Below, one piece after another: positions 15,306 to 23,969 of a DNA stretch of 44,141 nucleotides (positions are counted from its first letter, which is position 1; the number at the start of each line of letters is the position of its first letter). This DNA is from Clostridiales bacterium (GTDB taxonomy: Bacteria > Bacillota > Clostridia > Oscillospirales > Acutalibacteraceae): positions 1-44,141 of the forward strand of contig JAAYIY010000038.1 in assembly GCA_012523185.1 (NCBI GenBank), given 5' to 3'. Below the pieces are notes generated by a model that saw nothing but the letters and a program-made list of their open reading frames with translations, was not told the origin of the DNA and ran no database searches. The position numbers and the translations under genes are program-made.

Positions 15306-17335
15306 TAAGACCTGACAGCGACATAAAATATTTAAAGGGTGTCGGCGAGCGGCGCGCACAGCTTTTTGCTAAGCTTGGCGTGCCGACAGTCGGCGCCCTT
15401 TTGCGCTTTTACCCGCGCGCTTATGAGGATTGGAGTAAGATTATTCCGATTGACGAAGCGCCTTTCGGTGAAAACTGCTGTGTCAGGGGCGTCGTCGTCA
15501 GGAAACCTGAGGCAAACCTGATAAGAAGAGGTCTTACGATATATAAAACAGAAGTCACCGACGGCAAAAGCTTGATGCGTATAACGATTTTTAACAGCCG
15601 CTATGCCGCCGACAAGCTTGTTCAAGGTGAGGAATATCTTTTTTTCGGCAAGGTTACGGGCAACTTGTGGGGCAGGGAAATGGCGTCGCCCGCCATCGAA
15701 AGGGCAAGCGGCGGCGACAGAATACGCCCGATTTACCGCTGCACCGAGGGCTTGAGTTCAAACGTGATTGAGATGCGGACGGCGGCGGCGATTGAGGGCG
15801 CCGCCGAAAGCTGCGCCGAGGCGCTGCCGCGGGATTTGCGTGAAAAATACGACTTGCTCGGCATAAAAGACGCTTTGACGCAGATTCACTTTCCGAAAAG
15901 CGGCGGCGAGCTTGAAGCGGCCCGCAAAAGGCTGATATTTGAGGAGCTGCTGACGCTTCGTCTTGGGCTTTCCCTGATGCGCTCCGGCAAAAGGGGCAGG
16001 GTGGGAGTTAAGATTGAGCGCGATCGCACAGGCGAGTTTCTTGACTTGCTGCCTTTTCGCGCGACAAACGCTCAAAAAAGGGCTGTCGCGGATGCGGCGC
16101 GCGACATGATGCGCGACGAGCCGATGAACAGGCTTGTTCAGGGCGATGTCGGCTCCGGGAAAACGGCGGTTGCGGCGGCGCTTGTTTACAGCGCCGCAAA
16201 AAACGCTGTTCAAAGCGCCGTAATGGCGCCTACGGAAATACTTGCGTCACAGCACTTCAAAACCTTTTCATCCTTTTTTGAAGGCACGGGGATAAAATGC
16301 GCGCTTTTAACAGGCTCGTTGAGCGCGTCCGAAAAACGCGCCGTAAAGGAAAAAGTCAAAAACGGCGAAATAAATCTTCTGATAGGAACACATGCAGTCA
16401 TTCAAAAGGATGTGGAGTTTTTAAGGCTTGGGCTCATCGTCACTGACGAGCAGCACAGATTCGGTGTCGCTCAGCGCGGGGCGCTTTCAAAAAAAGGTGT
16501 GAACCCTCACACGCTTGTGATGTCCGCGACGCCGATACCGCGCACGCTTGCGCTGATGATTTACGGCGATCTTGACATATCGGTTATTGACGAAATGCCG
16601 CCGGGCAGATTGCCGCCCGAAACATACCTGATATCAGGCGACAAGCGTGAGCGCGCATACAATTATATAAAGCGTCACCTTGACAGGGGGCTTCAGGGAT
16701 ACATTGTCTGCCCGCTGATTGAGGAGGGTGAGTCGGAGCTTTTTGCCGCGCGTGAATATAAGGAGATGCTGGAATCAAGATATTTTGCCGACAGAAAGCT
16801 GGGACTTCTCCACGGCAGGATGAAGCAGGCCGAAAAAGAATCAGTCATGTCAAGCTTTGCGGCGGGCAAAATTGAGCTGCTTGTTTCAACAACAGTAATA
16901 GAGGTGGGCGTGGACGTCCCGAACGCCGCCGTGATGCTTGTCGAAAATGCCGAGCGTTTCGGACTGTCGCAGCTTCACCAGCTGCGCGGCAGGATAGGCA
17001 GGGGCGCGGCAAAATCCTCGTGTATACTCGTTTCCGACGCGCAGGGGAAAGAGGCGCTCCGGCGTCTTAAGATTATGGCGTCGACATCGGACGGTTTTAA
17101 GATTGCCGAGGAGGACATGAGGTTAAGAGGGCCGGGCGACTTTTTCGGCTCACGTCAGCATGGCCTGCCGGAGCTGAAAATTGCCGATATGATGACAGAT
17201 ACAAAGCTGCTCGCGCTTGCCGTAAAGGCGGCGGAGGAAATCCTCCGAGACGACCCGCGCCTTAAGGATGAAAAAAACAAAGGGATTCGGGCAAATGTGG
17301 CGGAGCTTTTCAGGAGCGGCGGCGTGAGCAACTGA
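15302..17335 (+). CDS. recG: ATP-dependent DNA helicase RecG
   Basis: 677 residues, normal length. N-terminal wedge/OB domain ('YPRAYEDWSKI', 'CCVRGVVVRKPE'), then helicase motifs: Walker A 'GDVGSGKTAVA' (about 280), the DEQH box 'TDEQHRFGVAQRG' (about 382), 'MSATPIPRTLALMIYGDLD', 'STTVIEVGVDVPNA' and 'QLRGRIGRG'. RecG remodels stalled forks and Holliday junctions. Its start overlaps the fakA stop, so translation is probably coupled. Confidence 0.97.
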   Translation: MIRPDSDIKYLKGVGERRAQLFAKLGVPTVGALLRFYPRAYEDWSKIIPIDEAPFGENCCVRGVVVRKPEANLIRRGLTIYKTEVTDGKSLMRITIFNSRYAADKLVQGEEYLFFGKVTGNLWGREMASPAIERASGGDRIRPIYRCTEGLSSNVIEMRTAAAIEGAAESCAEALPRDLREKYDLLGIKDALTQIHFPKSGGELEAARKRLIFEELLTLRLGLSLMRSGKRGRVGVKIERDRTGEFLDLLPFRATNAQKRAVADAARDMMRDEPMNRLVQGDVGSGKTAVAAALVYSAAKNAVQSAVMAPTEILASQHFKTFSSFFEGTGIKCALLTGSLSASEKRAVKEKVKNGEINLLIGTHAVIQKDVEFLRLGLIVTDEQHRFGVAQRGALSKKGVNPHTLVMSATPIPRTLALMIYGDLDISVIDEMPPGRLPPETYLISGDKRERAYNYIKRHLDRGLQGYIVCPLIEEGESELFAAREYKEMLESRYFADRKLGLLHGRMKQAEKESVMSSFAAGKIELLVSTTVIEVGVDVPNAAVMLVENAERFGLSQLHQLRGRIGRGAAKSSCILVSDAQGKEALRRLKIMASTSDGFKIAEEDMRLRGPGDFFGSRQHGLPELKIADMMTDTKLLALAVKAAEEILRDDPRLKDEKNKGIRANVAELFRSGGVSN

Positions 17336-17391
17336 CAGCGGCCGTCAGCCCGAAGCCGCGGCGCGAAAGCAAAAATTATCACAGCACGGCT

Positions 17392-17406
17392 TGTCATAAC
17401 ATGACA
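17392..17406. promoter_or_regulatory. Small perfect palindrome ahead of the alcohol dehydrogenase gene
   Basis: TGTCAT-AAC-ATGACA, a 6-3-6 perfect inverted repeat 28 bases before the start at 17434. It has no T-run, so an operator is more likely than a terminator. No matching regulator is in the window. Confidence 0.3.
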
Positions 17407-17433
17407 GCTGTTTAAAACCGAAAGGAAAACACA

Positions 17434-18549
17434 ATGAACATGAACTTTAAAATGCCGACGACACTTATAACGGGATTAGGCTGCGTCGGCAGGTCTTCCG
17501 CAAATCTGGCGGCGCTTGGGAGTGCCTGCCTTATTGTCACCGGCGCTTCTTCCGCAAAAAGGAGCGGCGCTTTGGCGGACATGGAAACGGCGCTTAAAAA
17601 GGAGAATATCCGATATGAGCTTTACGACAAAACAGAGCAGAATCCGACAGTCCTCACCTGCCTTGAAGCCGGGGAAAAAGCGCGCGCGGCGGGAGCTGAT
17701 TTTATTGTCGGCATAGGAGGCGGCTCTCCTCTTGACGCGGCAAAAGCAGCCGCCGTATTTGCAGCCAATCCGGGAATGTCGGAGCGAGAGCTGTTTTCAG
17801 GCGAGTGGAAAAACAGTCCGCTGCCCGTCGCCGCGGTTGGCACAACTGCCGGAACGGGGAGTGAGGTCACGCAGGTTTCTGTTCTCACGACGTCTGACGG
17901 GCTGAAAAAAAGCATACGCGACGACAGGCTCTTTCCCGCTCTTTCGCTCGGCGACCCTGCCTATACGGCGACTATGCCCGTCTCTTTTACTCTTTCGACG
18001 GCGGCGGACGCCATGGCGCATTGTGTCGAAAGCTACTTTAACAGACTGGCAAACGATATATCAAGGACTTTTGCCGTCAGAGGCGTCTCGCTGCTTGCGG
18101 ACACCTTTAAAAAGATTTTAAAAGGCGGCGCGGACTCTTTGGGGTTTGACGAGAGAGAGGCGCTTTACAACGCGTCGATATACGGCGGGCTTGCGATAAG
18201 CGTCACGGGCACGGCGTTTCCGCACGCTGTCGGATATTTTCTTTCGGAGCGGCACAATGTTCCGCACGGCACCGCCTGCGCTGTTTTTTTGCCGCTGTTC
18301 ATACGCCACAACATCAAGTGTGAGCCGGAGCAGGCAAAGGAATTCTTTTTGAAAACAGGCATAAGCGGAGACGAGCTTATATCGCTCGTTGAAGCGGTGA
18401 CGCCAAAATGCGATGTTTCAGTGACAGAAAAGGATTTGCGGGAGCTTGCGCCGAGATGGACAGACAACGCAAGCATCAAAAAGTCTTTTGGTGTGTTTTC
18501 GCCGGAATTCACAACAGACGCAATCCGACAGCTTTTTAAAAAGGATTAA
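17434..18549 (+). CDS. Iron-containing alcohol dehydrogenase family protein
   Basis: 371 residues, started at ATG with GAAAGGA upstream. The NAD(P)-binding half contains 'FIVGIGGGSPLDAAKAAAV' (about 90-108) and 'GTTAGTGSEVTQ'. The metal-ligand set of group III dehydrogenases is present: Asp in 'AADAMAHCVE' with its His, and two His in 'FPHAVGYFLSERHNVPHGTA' (about 262-280). These enzymes reduce aldehydes or ketones, or oxidise alcohols and glycerol. The substrate cannot be deduced. It follows recG after about 100 bases and is probably its own unit. Confidence 0.92.
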   Translation: MNMNFKMPTTLITGLGCVGRSSANLAALGSACLIVTGASSAKRSGALADMETALKKENIRYELYDKTEQNPTVLTCLEAGEKARAAGADFIVGIGGGSPLDAAKAAAVFAANPGMSERELFSGEWKNSPLPVAAVGTTAGTGSEVTQVSVLTTSDGLKKSIRDDRLFPALSLGDPAYTATMPVSFTLSTAADAMAHCVESYFNRLANDISRTFAVRGVSLLADTFKKILKGGADSLGFDEREALYNASIYGGLAISVTGTAFPHAVGYFLSERHNVPHGTACAVFLPLFIRHNIKCEPEQAKEFFLKTGISGDELISLVEAVTPKCDVSVTEKDLRELAPRWTDNASIKKSFGVFSPEFTTDAIRQLFKKD

Positions 18550-18669
18550 AAATTGTCATCATCCGGTGAGTATTTTTCGCCGTCCGTCCGAATAATAAGT
18601 AACAGCCTCCGAAACAAACAGCTTTTGTGCTGCGCCTTCGGAGGGCAAGAAATATTTGGAGTGATAACC

Positions 18670-19731
18670 TTGAAAAAAGCGGCTTTTTTATCTTTGGCGG
18701 TGATAGCGTCAACAGTGACAATATTGTCGTTCTTACTGTCCTCTTGCGGCGGCGGCACGACATTGATTGATTGGGTTGATTTTGTCAGGCTGAACGACAT
18801 TTCATATGAGTCCGACGGGACGCTGCTGTCCGGCGAGCAGATCGGCGAAAAAATCGGTGAGGTTTCGGGGAACGTTCCGAACGAGATTTCAGGAAAATAT
18901 AAAGGAAATATAGAGAAAAACGGCGACGCGGCTTTCCTGCCTGTCGGCACGGAGCTTTACGAAATAAAGGGCTATTCGTCGGAAAAATATGTCGCGGCTT
19001 TTGTCGACGGGAAATACAAGCTTTATAAGGCGCGCGACAGCGAGGATTTGTCCGCCGCTGACGATTCTTCCGCAACCGAATCAGACGGGCGCGACGAGAC
19101 TGGAGGCAGCTCTTTGACGCGTGACCCGCGCTCCGACTCGGCAAAATATTCCGGCACGATGGGCGGCACGGACGACGGCACGAAAAACAGCGCGTCATCC
19201 TCAAAAAACGGCGCCGCTTCATTTGACGCGGAGGTAATAAATTATGTGAGGACATTCGGGGAAGTCGGCTCATATGCTCCCGACGGCTCAATCATCTGTT
19301 CCGAAACAGAGGCCGAAAGCTTTTACAAATCGAAGGGCAGCGCGTCGTCGTTCGACAGCAGCGGAAGCCTTCGCGCCGCGCTCGTCAATTACGATTCAGA
19401 CTTTTTCAAGTCAAAATGCCTTGCGGTAATAGATTGTGAGGAGCCGAGCGGCTCTAACAGCCATAAGGTTACAGATGTCAGCTCAAAAGGCGGCGCGCTC
19501 ACAATAACAATAAAACGCATCGTGCCTGATGTCGGCACCTGCGACATGGCGCATTGGTACATATTAGTCCCTGTGGAGCGCGCGTCATACAGCACATTAA
19601 AAGTAATTGTTGACGGCAAGGAATACAAAATAAACTTAAACCGCAAAAATTCGTCGGCAGACGGAGAGCAAGCGCCCGGCAAGGGCGGTATAGAGCCTTT
19701 TATTGAAGACATAAACATAGCCGCCTTTTAG
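18670..19731 (+). CDS. Lipoprotein with PrcB-like C-terminal domain
   Basis: 353 residues from TTG 18670, chosen because GGAG lies 9 bases upstream and because it gives a compact lipoprotein signal ('LKKAAFLSLAV...LLSSCGGG'). A charged, Ser/Asp-rich linker (about residues 130-190) separates an N-terminal domain, with 'PVGTELYEIKGYSSEKYVAA' suggesting a small beta fold, from a C-terminal domain of about 110 residues. The latter ('KCLAVIDCEEPSGSNSHKV' and 'ALTITIKRIVPD') follows the pattern of the PrcB_C domain. Upstream, a hairpin CCTCCGAA / TTCGGAGG (18606-18644) spans the leader. A surface protein with a possible protease-accessory role, by family analogy only. Confidence 0.75.
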   Translation: MKKAAFLSLAVIASTVTILSFLLSSCGGGTTLIDWVDFVRLNDISYESDGTLLSGEQIGEKIGEVSGNVPNEISGKYKGNIEKNGDAAFLPVGTELYEIKGYSSEKYVAAFVDGKYKLYKARDSEDLSAADDSSATESDGRDETGGSSLTRDPRSDSAKYSGTMGGTDDGTKNSASSSKNGAASFDAEVINYVRTFGEVGSYAPDGSIICSETEAESFYKSKGSASSFDSSGSLRAALVNYDSDFFKSKCLAVIDCEEPSGSNSHKVTDVSSKGGALTITIKRIVPDVGTCDMAHWYILVPVERASYSTLKVIVDGKEYKINLNRKNSSADGEQAPGKGGIEPFIEDINIAAF

Positions 19732-19755
19732 CCCGCCGTCGGGGCAAAAGGAGTT

Positions 19756-19935
19756 TTAAGGCAACACCGTGCAATGAGCGGCTGAAGCCTTTGTTGCATG
19801 CTTGCTTGCATCTTTTCCGCCATATCGCCCAAAAATGCTCGGCAATACACAAAGTATTGCCTGCGCTTTTTAGACAATCTGACGAAAAATCTGACGGCGC
19901 AATCGCATAACAATCATTGTGCGGTGTTGCCTTAA
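19756..19935. mobile_element. MITE-like element, 180 bp, complete
   Basis: Terminal inverted repeats of about 21 bp: TTAAGGCAACACCGTGCAAT at the left, and at the right the reverse complement of TTAAGGCAACACCGCACAAT. The interior has no credible gene, though short frames cross it. A truncated copy with near-identical sequence is at 2737-2812. There is no transposase in the window to match it. It sits between the PrcB-like lipoprotein and the hairpin terminator at 19956. Confidence 0.8.
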
Positions 19936-19955
19936 CAAAACAGTTTATATAAGGG

Positions 19956-19985
19956 AGGTGCCTCAAGGGGCGCCTTCTTTTGCGT
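19956..19985 (+). terminator. Probable terminator of the PrcB-like lipoprotein gene
   Basis: AGGTGCC / GGCGCCT hairpin (19956-19975) followed by TTCTTTTGCGTTT. It lies just past the MITE, which appears to have inserted between the gene and its terminator. Confidence 0.65.
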
Positions 19986-20234
19986 TTATAAGTTCGCCGT
20001 CAACTTAGGCTTTTGCTTGGCGGCGGGCAGCCGCGTGCGGGCGAGTTTTTCCTTTTTACTAATATTTTTTGATTTCTATTGCATTGCGGCGCGATGTCTG
20101 ATAAAATTAAATTAATCCCAAATAAAGAGAATCGGCTTAAATTTACATGATGCCCGCGCTCGTCGGTTTTGTCTGACGCGCCACTTTGCGGCTATTGCCT
20201 TAAATCTTTTATATATGAATTGCGGAGTGTCAAT

Positions 20235-20810
20235 ATGTCCGACAAAAACTTGCTTGAGGCATATGCGCTGCTGCGAAGCGTGACGCCTTTTGAATTTGAC
20301 TGCGGCAAGCTTTGCGGCGCGAGCTGCTGCAATGGCGACGAAAACACCGGCATGATTCTTTTTCACGGCGAAAGCGAAATGTTTTCAGGCGACGAGGGCT
20401 TCAAAATCAAATCAAACGGCGAAAATGACGTGCTTATTTGCTTCGGCAAGTGCGACAGGCAAAAACGCCCCTTGGCATGCAGGTTTTATCCGTTTTATCC
20501 TTTAATTCACGAACGCGGCGGGAGGATAAGATTTGACGTGGTTAACGACATTCGCGGCGCCGCTTCTTGCCCCGCCGTATATAAAGGGCTTAAGCCGAAA
20601 GCCGCGTTTAAACGCGCAGTCAAAAGGGCGGCGCTTTGTCTTGCGCGCGACGCGGAAAACCTTAAAATTTTGAGGGAGACAGCCGAAATGCTGCGTGATT
20701 TGACAAAGCTGCGCCAAAGCTTAAACGGCGGCCGAGGTTCCTCCCACCCTGTGCGTTTGACATGCCGCTTTTGCGCGCCGTCCTATCGGGACGGTTTCAG
20801 GCAAGTTTAA
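20235..20810 (+). CDS. YkgJ-type cysteine-cluster protein (zinc/iron-chelating)
   Basis: 191 residues. The ATG at 20235, with GGAG upstream, is preferred to an in-frame ATG 22 codons earlier. Seven cysteines form the COG0727-like pattern: Cys23, 27, 31 and 32 in 'FDCGKLCGASCCNG', then Cys69, 73 and 82 in 'CFGKCDRQKRPLACRFYP'. Such proteins bind Zn or Fe-S; their role is uncertain. The C-terminal third is basic ('KAAFKRAVKRAALCLA'). It stands alone, with 170 bases of non-coding sequence before the next gene. Confidence 0.85.
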   Translation: MSDKNLLEAYALLRSVTPFEFDCGKLCGASCCNGDENTGMILFHGESEMFSGDEGFKIKSNGENDVLICFGKCDRQKRPLACRFYPFYPLIHERGGRIRFDVVNDIRGAASCPAVYKGLKPKAAFKRAVKRAALCLARDAENLKILRETAEMLRDLTKLRQSLNGGRGSSHPVRLTCRFCAPSYRDGFRQV

Positions 20811-20983
20811 GGTTTTGATTAAAGCATAAAATCGCGTCGGAAAAATTCAAACGTAAAATTGTGACCGGCTGAAACAGCAAAGAAACTCAAAGCGAAACAG
20901 CAAAAGAATTTAAGGCAAAGCGGCAAAAAAGTCAATGCAAAATGGGAGTTCCTGTTTTCATATATTTTAAGGAGGTTTTAAAA

Positions 20984-22273
20984 GTGAAAAAAACAAAAAA
21001 GGTTTTTGCGGCTGCAACAGTATTTCTTCTTCTCGTGTCTGGGTTTTCCCTTTTTGCCCGCGCCGAGGCTGCGGAAACTGTCGGTGATTACATTGTGTCG
21101 TCAGGATACGACCAAGGAATAATGATAAGTAAATATATCGGGAGCGAAACAGACGTTATCGTTCCGTCCGAGCTGACATTGTCGTCGGGAGTGACGCTTA
21201 GCGTGTTTGGAATCGGCGAAAGCGCCTTTGCCTCAAACCACACCATAAAGTCTGTCACGCTTCCCGATTCAGTTACATATATAGGTCAAGAAGCGTTTTC
21301 AGATTGCATTAATATTGACAATTTTGTATTCGGCGGTGTCGAGGAGATTGGGATTTCGGCTTTCAGCTCCTGCGAAGGCTTAAAAGAAATACGCCTGCCC
21401 GACAGCCTTAAGGTCCTCGGCGCGGGCGCGTTTCAATATTGCTCCTTGCTTGAATCGGCTGATACAGGCGACGGAATAGAGACAATAACGGGCGGCTCTT
21501 TTTCAAGGTGTGAAAAATTATTTTCAGTAACCATCGGAAAAAGTGTTACGACAATAGCAGAAAACGCTTTTTTGGGGAGCCGCCGGCTTGAGGATGTTCG
21601 TTTCAACGACAAGGCCTCAAACATAAGCCAAAACGCCTTCGACAGTGAGTTCACAGGCGTGATATATTGCTATTTCGGCAGCGCGGCTGAATTATACGCG
21701 CGTGAAGGGTCTTATGAGTATGAGAATTATGTTCTTTCCGGCACAGTCGCGGAGGGGCCCGACAAAACTGTTTATTACGAAGGTGAAAGCGTCAGCACGG
21801 CGGGATTAAAGGTGACGGCGTCATATGAAAACGCCCCCGCGCGTGAAGTGACTGAAAACTGCACGGTCAACACCGCTTATTATGACGACGAAGACGGACA
21901 CTTCATAGAAGTTATTTACACGGAATTGTCTAAATCAATCACCAAATATATCCCGCTCACATTTAAAAGGGATTCCATAACGGGCATTTCCATTATAAAG
22001 CCGCCGGACACTTTGACATACCGCTACAAGGACAATCAAGGCGTCAGCCTTAAAGGGATTAAGCTTGAAGTCTCACACGAAAGCGGCAAGAAAGAAACAG
22101 TCTCCGACACGGAGCTTATGACTGTTTCCGGTTTTAACAGCACAAAGAGAGGCTCTCAATCCTTGTCTGTCGCCTACGGCGGAAAAACCGCAAGCTTTGA
22201 CGTCGAGGTCAAAGTTTTGTGGTGGCAGTGGATTTTGCTGATATTTCTTTTCGGATGGATATGGTATAAATAA
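20984..22273 (+). CDS. BspA-type leucine-rich-repeat surface protein with Ig-like domains and Trp-rich C-terminal tail
   Basis: 429 residues from GTG 20984, eight bases after AAGGAGG. A signal peptide ('VFAAATVFLLLVSGFSLFAR') is followed by about six BspA/LRR_5 repeats (about residues 50-210), for example 'VFGIGESAFASNHTIKSVTL' and 'EEIGISAFSSCEGLKEIRLP'. Two Ig-like repeats follow ('KTVYYEGESVSTAGLKVTAS' near 265, and 'YRYKDNQGVSLKGIKLEVSH' near 345). The protein ends 'VLWWQWILLIFLFGWIWYK', matching the tail of the GLUG protein at 4391-5827. There is no LPXTG. LRR_5 proteins are known adhesins in several anaerobes; the ligand is unknown. The stop overlaps the next gene's start (TAATG). Confidence 0.88.
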   Translation: MKKTKKVFAAATVFLLLVSGFSLFARAEAAETVGDYIVSSGYDQGIMISKYIGSETDVIVPSELTLSSGVTLSVFGIGESAFASNHTIKSVTLPDSVTYIGQEAFSDCINIDNFVFGGVEEIGISAFSSCEGLKEIRLPDSLKVLGAGAFQYCSLLESADTGDGIETITGGSFSRCEKLFSVTIGKSVTTIAENAFLGSRRLEDVRFNDKASNISQNAFDSEFTGVIYCYFGSAAELYAREGSYEYENYVLSGTVAEGPDKTVYYEGESVSTAGLKVTASYENAPAREVTENCTVNTAYYDDEDGHFIEVIYTELSKSITKYIPLTFKRDSITGISIIKPPDTLTYRYKDNQGVSLKGIKLEVSHESGKKETVSDTELMTVSGFNSTKRGSQSLSVAYGGKTASFDVEVKVLWWQWILLIFLFGWIWYK

Positions 22274-22980
22274 TGAGCCGTGACATACAAATCGCGGGAC
22301 TTCAAAAAGTGTCCCTGATAGATTACCCCGGCAAGATTTGCGCCACTGTTTTTCTCGCGGGCTGCAATTTAAGATGCCCTTTTTGCCACAACGCCTCGCT
22401 GGTTCTGCCTGAAAGAGAGCGCGCCGCAATCAGCGAGGACGAGCTGTTCGAGTTTTTGACAAGAAGGCTTGGCCTGCTGGACGGCGTGTGCGTGACGGGC
22501 GGCGAGCCGCTTTCATCGCCCGGTGCTTTGCGGCTGCTCGGGAAAATACGCGGGATGGGGTATGCCGTAAAGCTTGACACAAACGGCACCTTTCCCGAAA
22601 GACTTTCCGCAGCGATTGGCGGCGGGCTTGTGGATTATATTGCGATGGACATCAAAAATTCGCTGCGCAAATATCCCGAAACAACAGGCACGGCCGACTT
22701 CGACATTGGAAACATCATCGAAAGCGCCGACGCGGTCATGTCAAGCGGCGTTGATTATGAGTTCCGCACAACTGTCGTCAAGGAGCTTCACACGCTTGAC
22801 GATATCAGCCAGATAGGAGTTTGGCTTTCCGGCGCCGAAAAATATTGCCTTCAGGCGTTTTGTGATTCCGGCGACTTAATCCAAAGCGGCTTTCACGGCG
22901 TGACGGCCGGCGAGATGGAGATGTTTGCCGAAACGGCGCGCCGGCACTTTAAGCACGTATGTATAAGAGGAATTGATTGA
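22273..22980 (+). CDS. Radical SAM activating protein, NrdG2-like
   Basis: 235 residues. The radical-SAM cluster motif is C-x3-C-x2-C in 'GCNLRCPFCHN' (Cys31, 35, 38), preceded by 'LQKVSLIDYPGKICATVFLA' and followed by 'GVCVTGGEPLSSPGALRLL'. This is the pattern of the anaerobic ribonucleotide-reductase activating family, which makes a glycyl radical on NrdD using SAM and a 4Fe-4S cluster. No nrdD is in the window. The ATG overlaps the stop of the surface-protein gene by one base, an odd pairing that implies coupled translation. It converges on sodC with a gap of three bases. Confidence 0.88.
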   Translation: MSRDIQIAGLQKVSLIDYPGKICATVFLAGCNLRCPFCHNASLVLPERERAAISEDELFEFLTRRLGLLDGVCVTGGEPLSSPGALRLLGKIRGMGYAVKLDTNGTFPERLSAAIGGGLVDYIAMDIKNSLRKYPETTGTADFDIGNIIESADAVMSSGVDYEFRTTVVKELHTLDDISQIGVWLSGAEKYCLQAFCDSGDLIQSGFHGVTAGEMEMFAETARRHFKHVCIRGID

Positions 22981-22983
22981 AGC

Positions 22984-23442
22984 TTATCTGTATGCCGCGA
23001 TTTCGCCGCAGCCCATCTTTCCTCCGGAGTCGCCGGCGGGCTGTGTTCTGAAATCGTCAGGTTTTTCATGGATTACCACAGTTCGCCCGATTACTTCCTC
23101 GGGGACAAACCTGTCAGTATAAAAAACAGAATAAGAATATCCGTTATTTGAAAAAATAACGGGCAAATCGCCCGCGTGGGCGGGGTGCTGTGCGCCGGAG
23201 GGATTATAATGCCCTCCGGTTTTTTCAAAGTTACAGCAGCAGCTGTCGCCTTCGTGAATGTGAAAACCGAAAGGCGAGCCGGACTTGGGCAGGTTTACAA
23301 GCTCGACGCAAACTACGGAGCCTTCGGCCCATGGAAAAAACTTGACAGTCCCGCTTAAATGGCGGTTTTTGCCGTTGCCGGTTATTACGGCGAACGCCTC
23401 GGGCGGCGAGCGGAGCAAAGAGGAAATGCTTTTGCAGTTCAT
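22984..23442 (-). CDS. sodC: Cu/Zn superoxide dismutase-like protein
   Basis: 152 residues. The metal ligands of the Cu/Zn SOD fold line up: His61 and His63 in 'FGFHIHEG', His78 in 'GGHYNP', His86, His89 and Asp92 in 'QHPAHAGDLP', and His125 in 'TVVIHEKPDDF'. The active-site loop 'AGDSGGKMGCGEI' has Lys in place of the usual guiding Arg. No signal peptide is seen, so unlike most bacterial SodC it would stay in the cytoplasm. The fold normally dismutates superoxide to oxygen and hydrogen peroxide. The gene is single and convergent with the radical SAM gene. Confidence 0.85.
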   Translation of the reverse strand: MNCKSISSLLRSPPEAFAVITGNGKNRHLSGTVKFFPWAEGSVVCVELVNLPKSGSPFGFHIHEGDSCCCNFEKTGGHYNPSGAQHPAHAGDLPVIFSNNGYSYSVFYTDRFVPEEVIGRTVVIHEKPDDFRTQPAGDSGGKMGCGEIAAYR

Positions 23443-23750
23443 ATCAAAATCCCTTTCACTGTTATATTAAAAAATGATATATTGACCGGCGCGCGCCGGT
23501 GAGCGGCAAACAGCGAACAGAAGCGCGCCGTCGCTTATAAAAGCCTGTATAGCCGCGTGCGGAGACGTGATGAAACACGCGGATGAGTTGCTGAAATCTG
23601 CAAATAACGCATTGTCGCTGTCAATACATTTTATGCAAAAACAGCGGCTCTGCTACATTCCTTTTTGAAACAATGGGTGAAAAAAACATAATAAAACAGA
23701 TTTAAAAGCGCGTTTTTTCAAAAACTTTTGTAATCCCGCACAAAAAACAC

Positions 23751-23779
23751 TTGACATCGGCAGAAAAAGGTTCTATAAT
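23751..23779 (+). promoter_or_regulatory. Consensus sigma-A promoter for rpoBC
   Basis: TTGACA (23751-23756), a 17-bp spacer, TATAAT (23774-23779): a perfect match. Transcription would start near 23786, leaving a leader of about 180 bases that includes an ACGC / GCGT hairpin near 23829-23846. The 300 bases before the promoter show only a 16-bp perfect palindrome (23485-23500, a run of CG-rich bases without a T-run). Confidence 0.92.
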
Positions 23780-23969
23780 TAAAAACTGTATCATTATAAT
23801 GGACGCTTATGCGCACCGGAGAATTACACGCTTTTCGGAGCGTCGTGTCTATGTAAAAATATATCGCGATTTTTTCTTGCGGAGCCGCATTAAGCATTGT
23901 AATCCACTAATATATTTGTAAGTTTTCCATGTGGTGATGGACGATTAAAATGAACGGAGTGATTAGCCT

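Noticed and set aside
19700..19966. Short minus-strand coding frames inside the MITE
   Set aside because: They overlap the inverted repeats of the element and have no ribosome binding site.
23485..23500. CG-rich 16-bp palindrome as a sodC terminator
   Set aside because: It lies upstream of the sodC start, not downstream, and has no T-run.
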